From the NCBI GenBank assembly GCA_020846025.1, contig JADLER010000122.1, positions 1 to 64,000 of the forward strand: a stretch of 64,000 nucleotides of DNA, given 5' to 3'. Shown here piece by piece: positions 45,912-53,830 of the stretch. Source of the DNA: Bacteroidia bacterium (GTDB taxonomy: Bacteria; Bacteroidota; Bacteroidia; B-17B0; Aurantibacillaceae). How positions within the stretch are numbered: position 1 is the first letter of the stretch; the number at the start of each line of letters is the position of its first letter. A program made the translations under genes and the position numbers. A model generated the notes under the pieces. The model had not been told where the DNA came from, ran no database searches, and saw only the letters and a list, made by a program, of their open reading frames with translations.

Positions 45912-47165
45912 CTAAGCGTTGTACTTTTTAACTACAATAGCTGCATTATGACCACCAAACCCGAATGTGTTGCTAAGAGCTACTCGAATAGGGCGTTTTT
46001 GAGCTTTATTGAAAGTTAAGTTTAATTTTGGGTCAATTTCAGGATCTACGGTTACATGATTGATGGTTGGTGGGACAACATCATTTTGAACCGCTAAAAC
46101 AGTTGCAATAGCTTCAACAGCACCTGCTGCACCAAGTACGTGTCCAGTCATAGATTTTGTTGAGCTAATATTCATTTTATAAGCTTGTTCTCCAAATACA
46201 TTGATGATCGCTTTAAGTTCTGCGCCATCACCAAGTGGAGTACTAGTACCGTGTGTATTTATATAATCAACTTCGTTAGGAGAAATATTAGCATCTTTAA
46301 TGGCACGTTCCATAACTAATGTAGCACCTAATCCTTCTGGATGTGGAGCTGTAATGTGGTAAGCATCGCCACTCATACCTCCACCTATAATTTCAGCATA
46401 AATTTTTGCACCACGAGCTTTGGCATGTTCTAGTTCTTCTAAGATTAAACAAGCACCACCTTCTCCTAATACAAAACCATCACGTTCTTTATCATAAGGA
46501 CGAGAGGCTGTAGTCATGCTGTCATTTCGTGTACTCATTGCCTGACATGCGTTAAATCCACCAATGCCACTTTCATTGATCGCAGCTTCGGAACCACCAG
46601 CTACAATAGCATTTGCTCTTCCTAATCGAATATATGTAAATGCATCAATTAAAGCTGTTGTAGAAGATGCACAAGCTGAAACGGTAGTGAAATTTGGACC
46701 TCTAAAACCAAATCGAATAGAGATATGTCCAGAGCAAATATCTGCTATCATTTTTGGAATAAAGAATGGATTGAAACGGGGATTTCCGTCGCCTTTAGCA
46801 AAGTTAAAGGTTTCAGTTTGAAAAGTATCCAGTCCTCCAATTCCTGAACCCCAAATGACTCCTATTTCATTTTTATCTAGGTTTTCAGCATCTAACCCCG
46901 CATCTTTTACTGCTTGTACAGAAGCTGCTATTCCGTAATGCGAAAAAGCATCTAAGCGTTGGGCTTCTTTTCTGTCAAAATATTCTTCTAATTTAAAACC
47001 CTTTACTTCGCAAGCAAAACGAGTTTTAAATTTAGATGCATCAAAACGCGTAATAGGTGCGGCACCACTTACGCCATTAATCAGATTTGTCCAATAATCA
47101 TTTACATTATTGCCCAAAGGTGTAACAGCACCAAGTCCCGTAACTACTACGCGCTTAAATTGCAT
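45912..47165 (-). CDS. fabF: 3-oxoacyl-[acyl-carrier-protein] synthase II
   Basis: FabF extends the acyl chain in type II fatty acid synthesis by condensing malonyl-ACP with acyl-ACP. I chose the ATG at 47165 (417 aa), where the conserved start KRVVVTGLGAVTPLGN begins; the frame is open to 47216, which would overlap acpP. The Cys-His-His active site is seen in VSACASSTTAL, NTHGTSTPLGD and KSMTGHVLGAAGAVE, and SNTFGFGGHNA is at the C-terminus. It lies 28 bases after acpP. Confidence 0.96.
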   Translation of the reverse strand: MQFKRVVVTGLGAVTPLGNNVNDYWTNLINGVSGAAPITRFDASKFKTRFACEVKGFKLEEYFDRKEAQRLDAFSHYGIAASVQAVKDAGLDAENLDKNEIGVIWGSGIGGLDTFQTETFNFAKGDGNPRFNPFFIPKMIADICSGHISIRFGFRGPNFTTVSACASSTTALIDAFTYIRLGRANAIVAGGSEAAINESGIGGFNACQAMSTRNDSMTTASRPYDKERDGFVLGEGGACLILEELEHAKARGAKIYAEIIGGGMSGDAYHITAPHPEGLGATLVMERAIKDANISPNEVDYINTHGTSTPLGDGAELKAIINVFGEQAYKMNISSTKSMTGHVLGAAGAVEAIATVLAVQNDVVPPTINHVTVDPEIDPKLNLTFNKAQKRPIRVALSNTFGFGGHNAAIVVKKYNA

Positions 47166-47193
47166 ACAGAAAATTTTTAAGTTAAAAAGTTGT

Positions 47194-47433
47194 TTAGTTT
47201 TTAGCGTTTGCCTCAATATAAGCGATAGCGTCGCCTACAGTAGCAATTTTTTCAGCTTGATCGTCTGGAATTGCAATATTGAATTCTTTTTCAAATTCCA
47301 TAATTAACTCCACTGTATCTAATGAATCTGCCCCTAAGTCGTTAGTAAAGCTAGCAGTTGGAGTTACTTCTTTTTCTTCTACACCTAATTTATCTACAAT
47401 AATAGATTTTACTTTTGATGAAATGTCTGACAT
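47194..47433 (-). CDS. acpP: Acyl carrier protein
   Basis: The acyl carrier protein carries growing fatty acyl chains on a phosphopantetheine arm. The 79-residue acidic protein has the attachment site [20 protein letters not shown], where the Ser of DSL is modified. It is the first gene of the acpP-fabF-rnc run and has a good promoter 27 bases upstream. Confidence 0.97.
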   Translation of the reverse strand: MSDISSKVKSIIVDKLGVEEKEVTPTASFTNDLGADSLDTVELIMEFEKEFNIAIPDDQAEKIATVGDAIAYIEANAKN

Positions 47434-47459
47434 TGTGTTTTAGTTTTAAAAATTCGCCA

Positions 47460-47489
47460 CAAAGATAATGTAATGCTACAAAAAACAAA
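47460..47489 (-). promoter_or_regulatory. acpP-fabF-rnc promoter
   Basis: The minus strand has TTTG at 47489-47486 and TATCTTTG at 47467-47460, an 18-base spacer, matching the Bacteroidota vegetative promoter. The -7 box lies 27 bases before the acpP ATG. Confidence 0.6.
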
Positions 47490-47580
47490 AAAAAAAGACA
47501 CTTGTTAAATAATTGAAATCCAATTATTTAACAAAAATGTCTTTTATTAAGTTCAATCCGTAGATAAAACAATCAGGTGA

Positions 47581-47868
47581 TTAGGCTGATTTTCTAATAA
47601 CTCGACGGTGATGTCGAGGATGACTGTGTTTCATGAATGGATGAGTCTGTGAATCATCATCTTTTCTTAAGGCTTTATTGTAAATAACATAGGCAAATAC
47701 TCCAAAAACAATAACGCCGCCTATAATGTAAAAGCTAGCAATATTATCCTTTGCTACAGTGCCAATTTGTTTAGTTACACTTTCTTGTGCCCAAACACTT
47801 GAGGTAAGAAAAACAAATAATACGTTTAAAAGTACCCCTTTTGCTGAATTTTTTTTGATTGATTTCAT
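47581..47868 (-). CDS. Small membrane protein with His/Arg-rich tail
   Basis: A 95-residue protein with a signal peptide (about 1-28, ending VWAQ), a short extracytoplasmic stretch, one membrane helix (about 47-65, IIGGVIVFGVFAYVIY) and a cytoplasmic tail that is rich in His and Arg near the end (HPFMKHSHPRHHRRVIRKSA). I do not recognise a family. It stands alone between the acpP operon and the divergent rimP operon. The tail could bind metal or nucleic acid, but this is only a composition-based guess. Confidence 0.6.
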   Translation of the reverse strand: MKSIKKNSAKGVLLNVLFVFLTSSVWAQESVTKQIGTVAKDNIASFYIIGGVIVFGVFAYVIYNKALRKDDDSQTHPFMKHSHPRHHRRVIRKSA

Positions 47869-47997
47869 AATATTGAGTTTTAAGGTTAAACATTGGTAAT
47901 GGTGTAGTTTTGTCCAAAATTTAGGGTTTAAATACTCTTTTAGGGGATTGCTTAGTTAAATTTAAGACAAAAAAAATAGTGTTACAAGCAAAGTTTA

Positions 47998-48029
47998 TTT
48001 GGTAATTAATAAATATTTAAGTACATTTG
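47998..48029 (+). promoter_or_regulatory. rimP-nusA-infB promoter
   Basis: TTTG at 47998-48001 and TACATTTG at 48022-48029 with a 20-base spacer are a near-ideal Bacteroidota promoter. It is the best match found in the window. Transcription would start near 48036, giving a leader of about 63 bases. Confidence 0.7.
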
Positions 48030-48056
48030 TATCCGAAAAAATAGATGAAAAGATTG

Positions 48057-48080
48057 AGGGACGATAAAGTCCCTTTTTTA
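48057..48080 (+). terminator. Terminator-like hairpin in the rimP leader (possible attenuator)
   Basis: AGGGAC (48057-48062) and GTCCCT (48069-48074) form a 6-bp stem with a 6-base loop, followed by a T-rich run. It lies between the promoter and the rimP ATG at 48099, so it would stop or slow RNA polymerase before the operon. Confidence 0.6.
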
Positions 48081-48098
48081 TTTTTTAATTTTTTTTAG

Positions 48099-48563
48099 AT
48101 GATTAAAAAAGAAAAAATATTACAACTCATAGAGGAGCATTTGCTAAATACCGAAAAGTTTTTAGTAGATGTTAAAATATTACCTGGTAATGTAATAGAA
48201 GTATATATAGATTCGCCTACTCATGTTGTTATATCAGATTGTGTAGCTTTAAGTCGTCATATAGAAGGAAATTTGGATAGAGAGAAAGAAGATTTTGAAT
48301 TATCAGTGTCTTCACCAGGTGCTACACAACCTTTTAAAGTGTTGCAACAATATAAAAAATATGTTGGCACTAAAGTGAAAACACAAACCCTTGAGGGTAA
48401 AAAATTTGAAGGCATCTTATTAAAAGCAGATGATATTGGTTTTGAAATAGAAGAAACAAGACGTGAGAAAAAACCAATTGGGAAAGGTAATCATACCGTA
48501 ATTGAAAAAATCAACTTAACATATAATCAAGTAAAAGAAACAAAATCAGTTTTACCATTTTAA
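48099..48563 (+). CDS. rimP: Ribosome maturation factor RimP
   Basis: RimP assists maturation of the 30S ribosomal subunit. The 154-residue protein has the two-domain family pattern: an N-terminal alpha/beta domain with VIEVYIDSPTHVVISDCVALSRHIE and LSVSSPGATQPF (VSSPG is the family core), and an SH3-like C-terminal domain with VGTKVKTQTLEGKKFEG. It starts the rimP-nusA-infB operon; nusA follows after 13 bases. A terminator-like hairpin precedes it. Confidence 0.93.
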   Translation: MIKKEKILQLIEEHLLNTEKFLVDVKILPGNVIEVYIDSPTHVVISDCVALSRHIEGNLDREKEDFELSVSSPGATQPFKVLQQYKKYVGTKVKTQTLEGKKFEGILLKADDIGFEIEETRREKKPIGKGNHTVIEKINLTYNQVKETKSVLPF

Positions 48564-48576
48564 AAACAACAAAGCA

Positions 48577-49839
48577 ATGGAAAGTGTAAATTTAATAGAG
48601 TCATTCTCATTATTTAAGGAAGATAAAAACATTGATCGCGCAACCTTAATGAGTATCATCGAAGATGTATTTCGTACGATGTTAATTAAAAAATATGGTA
48701 CAGATAAAAACTTTGATATTATTGTAAATCCTGATAAAGGAGATATTGAAATCTATAAAAACAGAAAGATAGTTGATGATGAGTTTGCTGAAGATTCATT
48801 TGATTATGATCCAAACAAACATATTAGCTTAACTGATGCTCAAAAAATTGAGCCTGATTTTGAAATTGGTGAAGAGGTTACAGAGTTAGTTAATCTTGAA
48901 GAGATAGGCAGACGTAATGTATTAGCTGTTCGTCAAAATTTAGTTCAAAAAATTCTTGAATTAGAGAAAACAGGAATTTATAATAAATATAAAGAACGTG
49001 TTGGGGATATTATTAATGCTGAAGTTTACCAGGTTTGGAAAAAAGAAATTATGTTAGTGGATGACGAAGGCAATGAACTATTATTACCAAAAACAGAACA
49101 AATCCCTTCTGATTTCTTTAAGAAGGGTGATTCAGTAAAGGCGGTTGTATATAAAGTAGAAATGAAAAATGGAACCCCTTCAGTAATTGTTTCACGTACA
49201 GCTCCTTCATTCCTTGAAAGATTATTTGAAATGGAAGTTCCTGAAGTATTTGATGGATTAATCACCATTAAGAAAATTGTTCGTGAACCAGGTGAAAGAG
49301 CAAAAGTAGCGGTAGAGTCTTATGATGATAGAATTGACCCGGTAGGAGCTTGTGTGGGCATGAAAGGTTCTCGTATTCATGGTATTGTTCGCGAATTAAA
49401 AAATGAAAATATTGATGTTATAAACTATACAACAAATCCTCAGTTATTAATTCAACGTGCATTAAGCCCTGCTAAAGTTACTTCTGTGAAATTAGATGAA
49501 GAAACTAAACGTGCTGAGGTGTTTTTAAAACCAGATCAAATTTCATTAGCTATTGGAAAAGGAGGTTACAATATTAAATTAGCTGGTAAATTAAGTGGTT
49601 ATGAAATTGATGTCTATCGTGATAGCGAAGAAAGCGATGTAGATATTGATGATGTGGACTTAATTGAATTTAATGATGAAATTGAAGAGGATGTTATTCA
49701 AAAACTTCAAGCTATAGGTTGTGATACTGCAAAAGCTGTTCTAGAAATTGAAAATTCAGACTTAGTACGTCGTACTGGCTTAAGTGAAGATGTAATTGAA
49801 GATGTTAAACAAATCTTACAATCTGAATTCGAAGAATAA
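48577..49839 (+). CDS. nusA: Transcription termination/antitermination factor NusA
   Basis: NusA binds RNA polymerase and RNA to control pausing, termination and antitermination. The 420-residue protein has the N-terminal RNAP-binding domain (about 1-130), an S1 domain (about 135-205, with GDIINAEVYQVWKKEI) and KH domains (about 210-345, with DPVGACVGMKGSRIHGIVREL and SLAIGKGGYNIKLAGKLSG). A short acidic C-terminal part includes a helix-hairpin-helix-like segment (ENSDLVRRTGLSEDVIEDV). It lacks the long acidic repeats of E. coli NusA. Confidence 0.96.
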   Translation: MESVNLIESFSLFKEDKNIDRATLMSIIEDVFRTMLIKKYGTDKNFDIIVNPDKGDIEIYKNRKIVDDEFAEDSFDYDPNKHISLTDAQKIEPDFEIGEEVTELVNLEEIGRRNVLAVRQNLVQKILELEKTGIYNKYKERVGDIINAEVYQVWKKEIMLVDDEGNELLLPKTEQIPSDFFKKGDSVKAVVYKVEMKNGTPSVIVSRTAPSFLERLFEMEVPEVFDGLITIKKIVREPGERAKVAVESYDDRIDPVGACVGMKGSRIHGIVRELKNENIDVINYTTNPQLLIQRALSPAKVTSVKLDEETKRAEVFLKPDQISLAIGKGGYNIKLAGKLSGYEIDVYRDSEESDVDIDDVDLIEFNDEIEEDVIQKLQAIGCDTAKAVLEIENSDLVRRTGLSEDVIEDVKQILQSEFEE

Positions 49840-49853
49840 ATAAATTCATTAAC

Positions 49854-49926
49854 CTGTTTTGAGAATGAGTTGTTGGTAACTCAAACAGATTAATTCATAA
49901 GAGTACTAAAAAAACAACCAACAACT
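49854..49926 (+). promoter_or_regulatory. Structured nusA-infB intergenic RNA, possible pseudoknot
   Basis: CTGTTT (49854-49859) pairs with AAACAG (49883-49888), and GAGTT (49867-49871) pairs with AACTC (49878-49882) inside it. The hairpin loop GTTGGT (49872-49877) can pair with ACCAAC at 49917-49922; as a separate alternative, the 10 bases 49868-49877 are fully complementary to 49917-49926. The whole element ends 43 bases before the infB ATG. Confidence 0.45.
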
Positions 49927-49969
49927 AATTCAATAACCCGGAATTAAAAAGACGAGAGGAAAAATAGAT

Positions 49970-52798
49970 ATGTCAGATGTAAAACAAATGCGATTAAGTA
50001 AAGTAGCAAAAGAATTTAACCTTTCTATTGGAAAGATTGTAGAGTTCTTGGCTGCTAATGGTCGCCCTATAGATAGTAATCCCAATACTAAAGTTGGCGA
50101 AGAAGAATACAATTTATTATCAAAAGAATTTTCGGGAGATAAATCTGCAAAGGAAGAGGCTCAAAGTGTGGGATTAAGTTTAAATAGACTTAAAAAAGAA
50201 TCAATTGTTATTGAAGACACTAAAGCCATTAAAGCAAAAGAACTAGAGTTACAGAAAGAAAAAGAATTATTAGAAGCTGCTGCATTAAAAGCTGCCGAAA
50301 ATAAACGATTAGAAGAGGCAAAACAACTTGCAATAAAGCGTGCTCAGGAGGAAGAAGCTATAAAAGAAAAGGAGAAAGCAGTAAAAGTAGAAGATGAAAG
50401 CGTTTCAATTTCGGGACCAAAAGTTTTAGGTAAAGTGGATTTAGCGAGTATTAATACTAAAACTAAACCTGATAAAAAATCGAAGAAAGAGGAGCCTACA
50501 GAAACCAAAGCTAAAACCACTAAAGGCAGAAAGAAAAAAATAGAGGTGGAAGAAGAAGTAACTCCTGAACCACTTCCTGCAATTGAACCACTAGTTGAAG
50601 AAGAACAGAAAGAAGAATTTATTGAAACTGTTTATCAGAAATTAGAAGGGCCAAAAATTATGGGTAAAATAGATTTGCCCGTTAATAAGGAGGTAAAGAA
50701 GAACCCTAATGAACAAACTTCTCAAGCAGATAAGAAAAAACGTAAGAGAATTCGTAAGGGTGGAATGAGTGAAGAGGAAATTAAGAAAGTAGGTTCTGAA
50801 CAAGCTCAAATAGCAAGAGAAAGAGCTAAAGAAAAATATGGCGACCCAAGACAAAAAAAGCAACATACTAGAGAATCGCGCCCTGCACTTACTGATGAAG
50901 AAATTCAAGCACAGATAAAAGAAACTTTAGCTCGTTTAAGTAGCAAGGGTACTAAATCTAAAGCCTCTAAACATCGTAGAGATAAACGTGATGATGTAAG
51001 AGATAGAATGGCAGAGGAACAAGAATTAAGCGACCTTGAGAAAAAAACTTTAAAAGTTACTGAATTTGTGTCTGCTAATCAGTTAGCACAAATGATGAAT
51101 GTTCCAGTAACTCAAATTATCTCTACTTGTATGAGTCTGGGGTTATTTGTATCTATTAATCAACGATTAGATGCTGAAACCTTGGCGATTGTTGCCGAAG
51201 AGTTTGGATATAAAACGGAATTCGTGAGTGTTGATGTTCAAGAATCGATTGCTGAGCAAGAGGAAGTAGATGATCCAAATGATATGATAGAACGTCCTCC
51301 AATTGTAACAATTATGGGACACGTCGATCATGGTAAAACTTCATTATTAGATTACATACGTAAAACAAATGTATCGGCAGGTGAAGCTGGAGGTATTACG
51401 CAGCACATTGGTAGTTATAATGTGAAATTAGAGAACGGAAAATCAATAACATTTCTAGATACTCCTGGTCACGAGGCATTTACTGCTATGCGTGCACGAG
51501 GTGCAAAAGTTACTGATATTGTAATTATTGTGGTTGCAGCTGATGACAGTGTTATGCCTCAAACTAAAGAAGCGATTAACCATGCGCAAGCTGCGGGTGT
51601 ACCAATGATTATTGCTATTAATAAAATTGATAAACCAGGAGCTAATTCGGATAAAATTCGTGAAACATTAGCTGCCATGAATATACTCGTTGAAGAATGG
51701 GGTGGAAAATACCAATGTCAAGAAATATCTGCTAAGAAAGGAACTAATATCGAATTGTTACTCGAAAAAATTATTTTAGAATCCGAAATACTAGAGTTAA
51801 AAGCAAATCCAAAGGCAAAAGCTTTAGGTTCAGTTATTGAAGCTAAATTAGATAAGGGTAGAGGGCATGTGGCAGATATTATTGTACAAAAAGGTACATT
51901 AAGAATTGGTGATGTGTTAGTAGCTGGTTTTTATAGTGGTCGTGTAAAAGCCATGACAAACGAACACGGACAACATGTGAAAGAAGCTGGTCCATCAATG
52001 CCTGTTCAATTATTGGGTTTAAATGGTGCGCCTACGGCAGGCGATAAGTTTAATGTAATGTCTGACGAAAGAGAAGCTCGAGAGTTGGCAAACAAACGTT
52101 TACAATTACAACGAGAACAAGGTATTCGTACGCAAAAACATATTACTTTGGATGAAATTGGTCGTCGATTAGCAATTGGTGATTTTAAAGAATTAAACAT
52201 TATTGTAAAAGGTGATGTGGATGGTTCTATTGAGGCTTTATCTGATTCGTTATTAAAATTATCTACCGAAAAAGTACAGGTAAATATTATTCATAAATCG
52301 GTAGGTGCAATTAGCGAAACAGACGTGATGTTGGCGAGTGCCTCTAATGCTATTATTGTTGGCTTCCAAGTTCGTCCATCAGTAGCAGCTCGTAAATTAG
52401 CAGAAACAGAAGAAATTGATGTTCGATTATATTCTATTATCTATGATGCTATCAACGAAGTAAAAGCTGCTATGGAAGGCATGTTGGCACCTGAATTTGA
52501 AGAAAAAGTAGTATGTAATATTGCAGTTAGAGAGGTGTTTAATATCTCAAAAGTAGGTACTATTGCTGGATGTTATGTGCTTGATGGAAAAGTAACGCGT
52601 AATACAAAAGTGCGAGTTATTCGTGATGGAATTGTTATTCATACAGGCGCTTTAGGCTCATTAAAACGCTTTAAAGATGATGTAAAAGAAGTTGCTGCTA
52701 ATTACGAATGTGGATTGAACATAGATGGCTTTAATGATATTAAAGTGGATGATATAATTGAAGGGTACGAAATGGTAGAAGTAAAAGCCAAATTATAG
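49970..52798 (+). CDS. infB: Translation initiation factor IF-2
   Basis: IF-2 is the GTPase that brings initiator tRNA to the 30S subunit. The 942-residue protein has an IF2 N-terminal helix region ([21 protein letters not shown]), then a long charged Lys/Glu-rich extension (about 60-370). The second IF2-N domain is at about 360-410, the GTPase domain at about 445-615 ([37 protein letters not shown]), and domains II to IV follow. The length fits Bacteroidota IF-2. A purine-rich stretch, GAGAGGAAAAA, lies just before the start. The intergenic gap from nusA is 130 bases and holds a candidate RNA structure. Confidence 0.97.
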   Translation: MSDVKQMRLSKVAKEFNLSIGKIVEFLAANGRPIDSNPNTKVGEEEYNLLSKEFSGDKSAKEEAQSVGLSLNRLKKESIVIEDTKAIKAKELELQKEKELLEAAALKAAENKRLEEAKQLAIKRAQEEEAIKEKEKAVKVEDESVSISGPKVLGKVDLASINTKTKPDKKSKKEEPTETKAKTTKGRKKKIEVEEEVTPEPLPAIEPLVEEEQKEEFIETVYQKLEGPKIMGKIDLPVNKEVKKNPNEQTSQADKKKRKRIRKGGMSEEEIKKVGSEQAQIARERAKEKYGDPRQKKQHTRESRPALTDEEIQAQIKETLARLSSKGTKSKASKHRRDKRDDVRDRMAEEQELSDLEKKTLKVTEFVSANQLAQMMNVPVTQIISTCMSLGLFVSINQRLDAETLAIVAEEFGYKTEFVSVDVQESIAEQEEVDDPNDMIERPPIVTIMGHVDHGKTSLLDYIRKTNVSAGEAGGITQHIGSYNVKLENGKSITFLDTPGHEAFTAMRARGAKVTDIVIIVVAADDSVMPQTKEAINHAQAAGVPMIIAINKIDKPGANSDKIRETLAAMNILVEEWGGKYQCQEISAKKGTNIELLLEKIILESEILELKANPKAKALGSVIEAKLDKGRGHVADIIVQKGTLRIGDVLVAGFYSGRVKAMTNEHGQHVKEAGPSMPVQLLGLNGAPTAGDKFNVMSDEREARELANKRLQLQREQGIRTQKHITLDEIGRRLAIGDFKELNIIVKGDVDGSIEALSDSLLKLSTEKVQVNIIHKSVGAISETDVMLASASNAIIVGFQVRPSVAARKLAETEEIDVRLYSIIYDAINEVKAAMEGMLAPEFEEKVVCNIAVREVFNISKVGTIAGCYVLDGKVTRNTKVRVIRDGIVIHTGALGSLKRFKDDVKEVAANYECGLNIDGFNDIKVDDIIEGYEMVEVKAKL

Positions 52799-52803
52799 AT
52801 TAT

Positions 52804-52811
52804 TACATTTG
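52804..52811 (+). promoter_or_regulatory. Candidate -7 box upstream of tRNA-Ala
   Basis: TACATTTG matches TAnnTTTG 62 bases before the tRNA gene and just after the infB stop. No clear -33 box is seen, so it is weakly supported. Confidence 0.3.
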
Positions 52812-52872
52812 TAATTTTTAAATTCGCAAAATCATTTAGTTCATAAATTTATTTAATGAAACTGGGTATAAA

Positions 52873-52946
52873 GGGGGATTAGCTCATTTGGCTAGAGCGC
52901 TTGCCTGGCAGGCAAGAGGTGACCGGTTCGAATCCGGTATTCTCCA
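52873..52946 (+). tRNA. tRNA-Ala (anticodon GGC)
   Basis: A 74-base cloverleaf: acceptor GGGGGAT paired with ATTCTCC (G-U pairs included), D-arm with GCTC/GAGC, anticodon stem CTTGC/GCAAG with loop CTGGCAG giving anticodon GGC, and T-arm ACCGG/CCGGT with loop TTCGAAT. The discriminator is A and the CCA end is not encoded. GGC reads GCC and GCU alanine codons. Confidence 0.95.
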
Positions 52947-52953
52947 CTTAAAT

Positions 52954-52988
52954 AAAAAGGCTATCTCTCTTAGAAGTAGCCTTTTTTT
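52954..52988 (+). terminator. Intrinsic terminator after tRNA-Ala
   Basis: AAAAAGGCTA (52954-52963) pairs with TAGCCTTTTT (52977-52986), with a 13-base loop and T-run. Confidence 0.8.
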
Positions 52989-53079
52989 ATTCGGGTTTAA
53001 ATTAACACCTTTTATAACTTAAATAGGTAATTTTTTGTCTAATTTCGGCTAAAAGCGTAAATTCGGCGTTCTATAAACT

Positions 53080-53826
53080 ATGAGTTTAATACATCAGATT
53101 AATACCCAAAATATACCCCAACACATCGCTATTATAATGGATGGAAATGGACGTTGGGCTAAGCAACATGGAGAAAATCGTATATATGGTCATTATGAAG
53201 GAGTAAATTCAGTAAGAGAAGTAGTAGAGGCGGCAGGTACGATTGGTGTAAAATATATGACTTTGTATGCTTTTAGTACCGAAAATTGGAACCGTCCGAA
53301 AGAAGAGGTTGAGGCCTTAATGGAATTATTGATTTCTACTATAAGTGCAGAAACGCCACAGTTAAATAAAAAAAATGTACGATTACAAGCAATTGGAAAT
53401 TTAAATTCGTTGCCAACTAACTGCTTAAATGAATTGAACGAGTCTATTGAGCAAACAGCTAATAATACAGGATTAACCCTAATACTTGCTTTGAGTTATT
53501 CATCTAAATGGGAAATTCAAAATGCCATGCAACAAATCGCAACAAAGGTAAAAGCTGCTGTCTTGCAACCAGAAGATATTACAGAGAAGATAATAGAACA
53601 ACATTTATGTACAAATAAATTTCCTGATCCAGAGTTGATGATTCGGACAAGTGGCGAGAGACGAATTAGTAACTTTTTATTGTGGCAACTAGCTTATGCC
53701 GAGTTTTATTTTACAGATAAACTTTGGCCGGACTTTAGAAAAGAAGATCTATTTGAAGCCATAATTAATTATCAAACTAGAGAACGCCGTTTTGGCAAAA
53801 CAAGTGAGCAAATAACCCAACACTAA
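53080..53826 (+). CDS. uppS: Isoprenyl transferase (undecaprenyl diphosphate synthase)
   Basis: UppS builds the C55 lipid carrier for peptidoglycan and O-antigen precursors by cis-condensation of isopentenyl diphosphate. The 248-residue protein has the family motifs HIAIIMDGNGRWAKQHG (catalytic Asp), GHYEGVNSVREV, TLYAFSTENWNRP, LALSYSSKWEI and a C-terminal ELMIRTSGERRISNFLLWQLAY with a following ELxFTDxLWPDF-type end. It is followed after 4 bases by bamA, a frequent Bacteroidota pairing. Confidence 0.96.
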   Translation: MSLIHQINTQNIPQHIAIIMDGNGRWAKQHGENRIYGHYEGVNSVREVVEAAGTIGVKYMTLYAFSTENWNRPKEEVEALMELLISTISAETPQLNKKNVRLQAIGNLNSLPTNCLNELNESIEQTANNTGLTLILALSYSSKWEIQNAMQQIATKVKAAVLQPEDITEKIIEQHLCTNKFPDPELMIRTSGERRISNFLLWQLAYAEFYFTDKLWPDFRKEDLFEAIINYQTRERRFGKTSEQITQH

Positions 53827-53830
53827 ACAA

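Noticed and set aside
47166-47216. Longer fabF start overlapping acpP
   Set aside because: The extra 17 residues are not FabF-like, and the ATG at 47165 directly precedes the conserved KRVVVTG motif.
52873-52946. tRNA-Gly reading of the tRNA gene
   Set aside because: The seven-base anticodon loop is CTGGCAG, so bases 34-36 are GGC, which is alanine; GCC would be needed for glycine.
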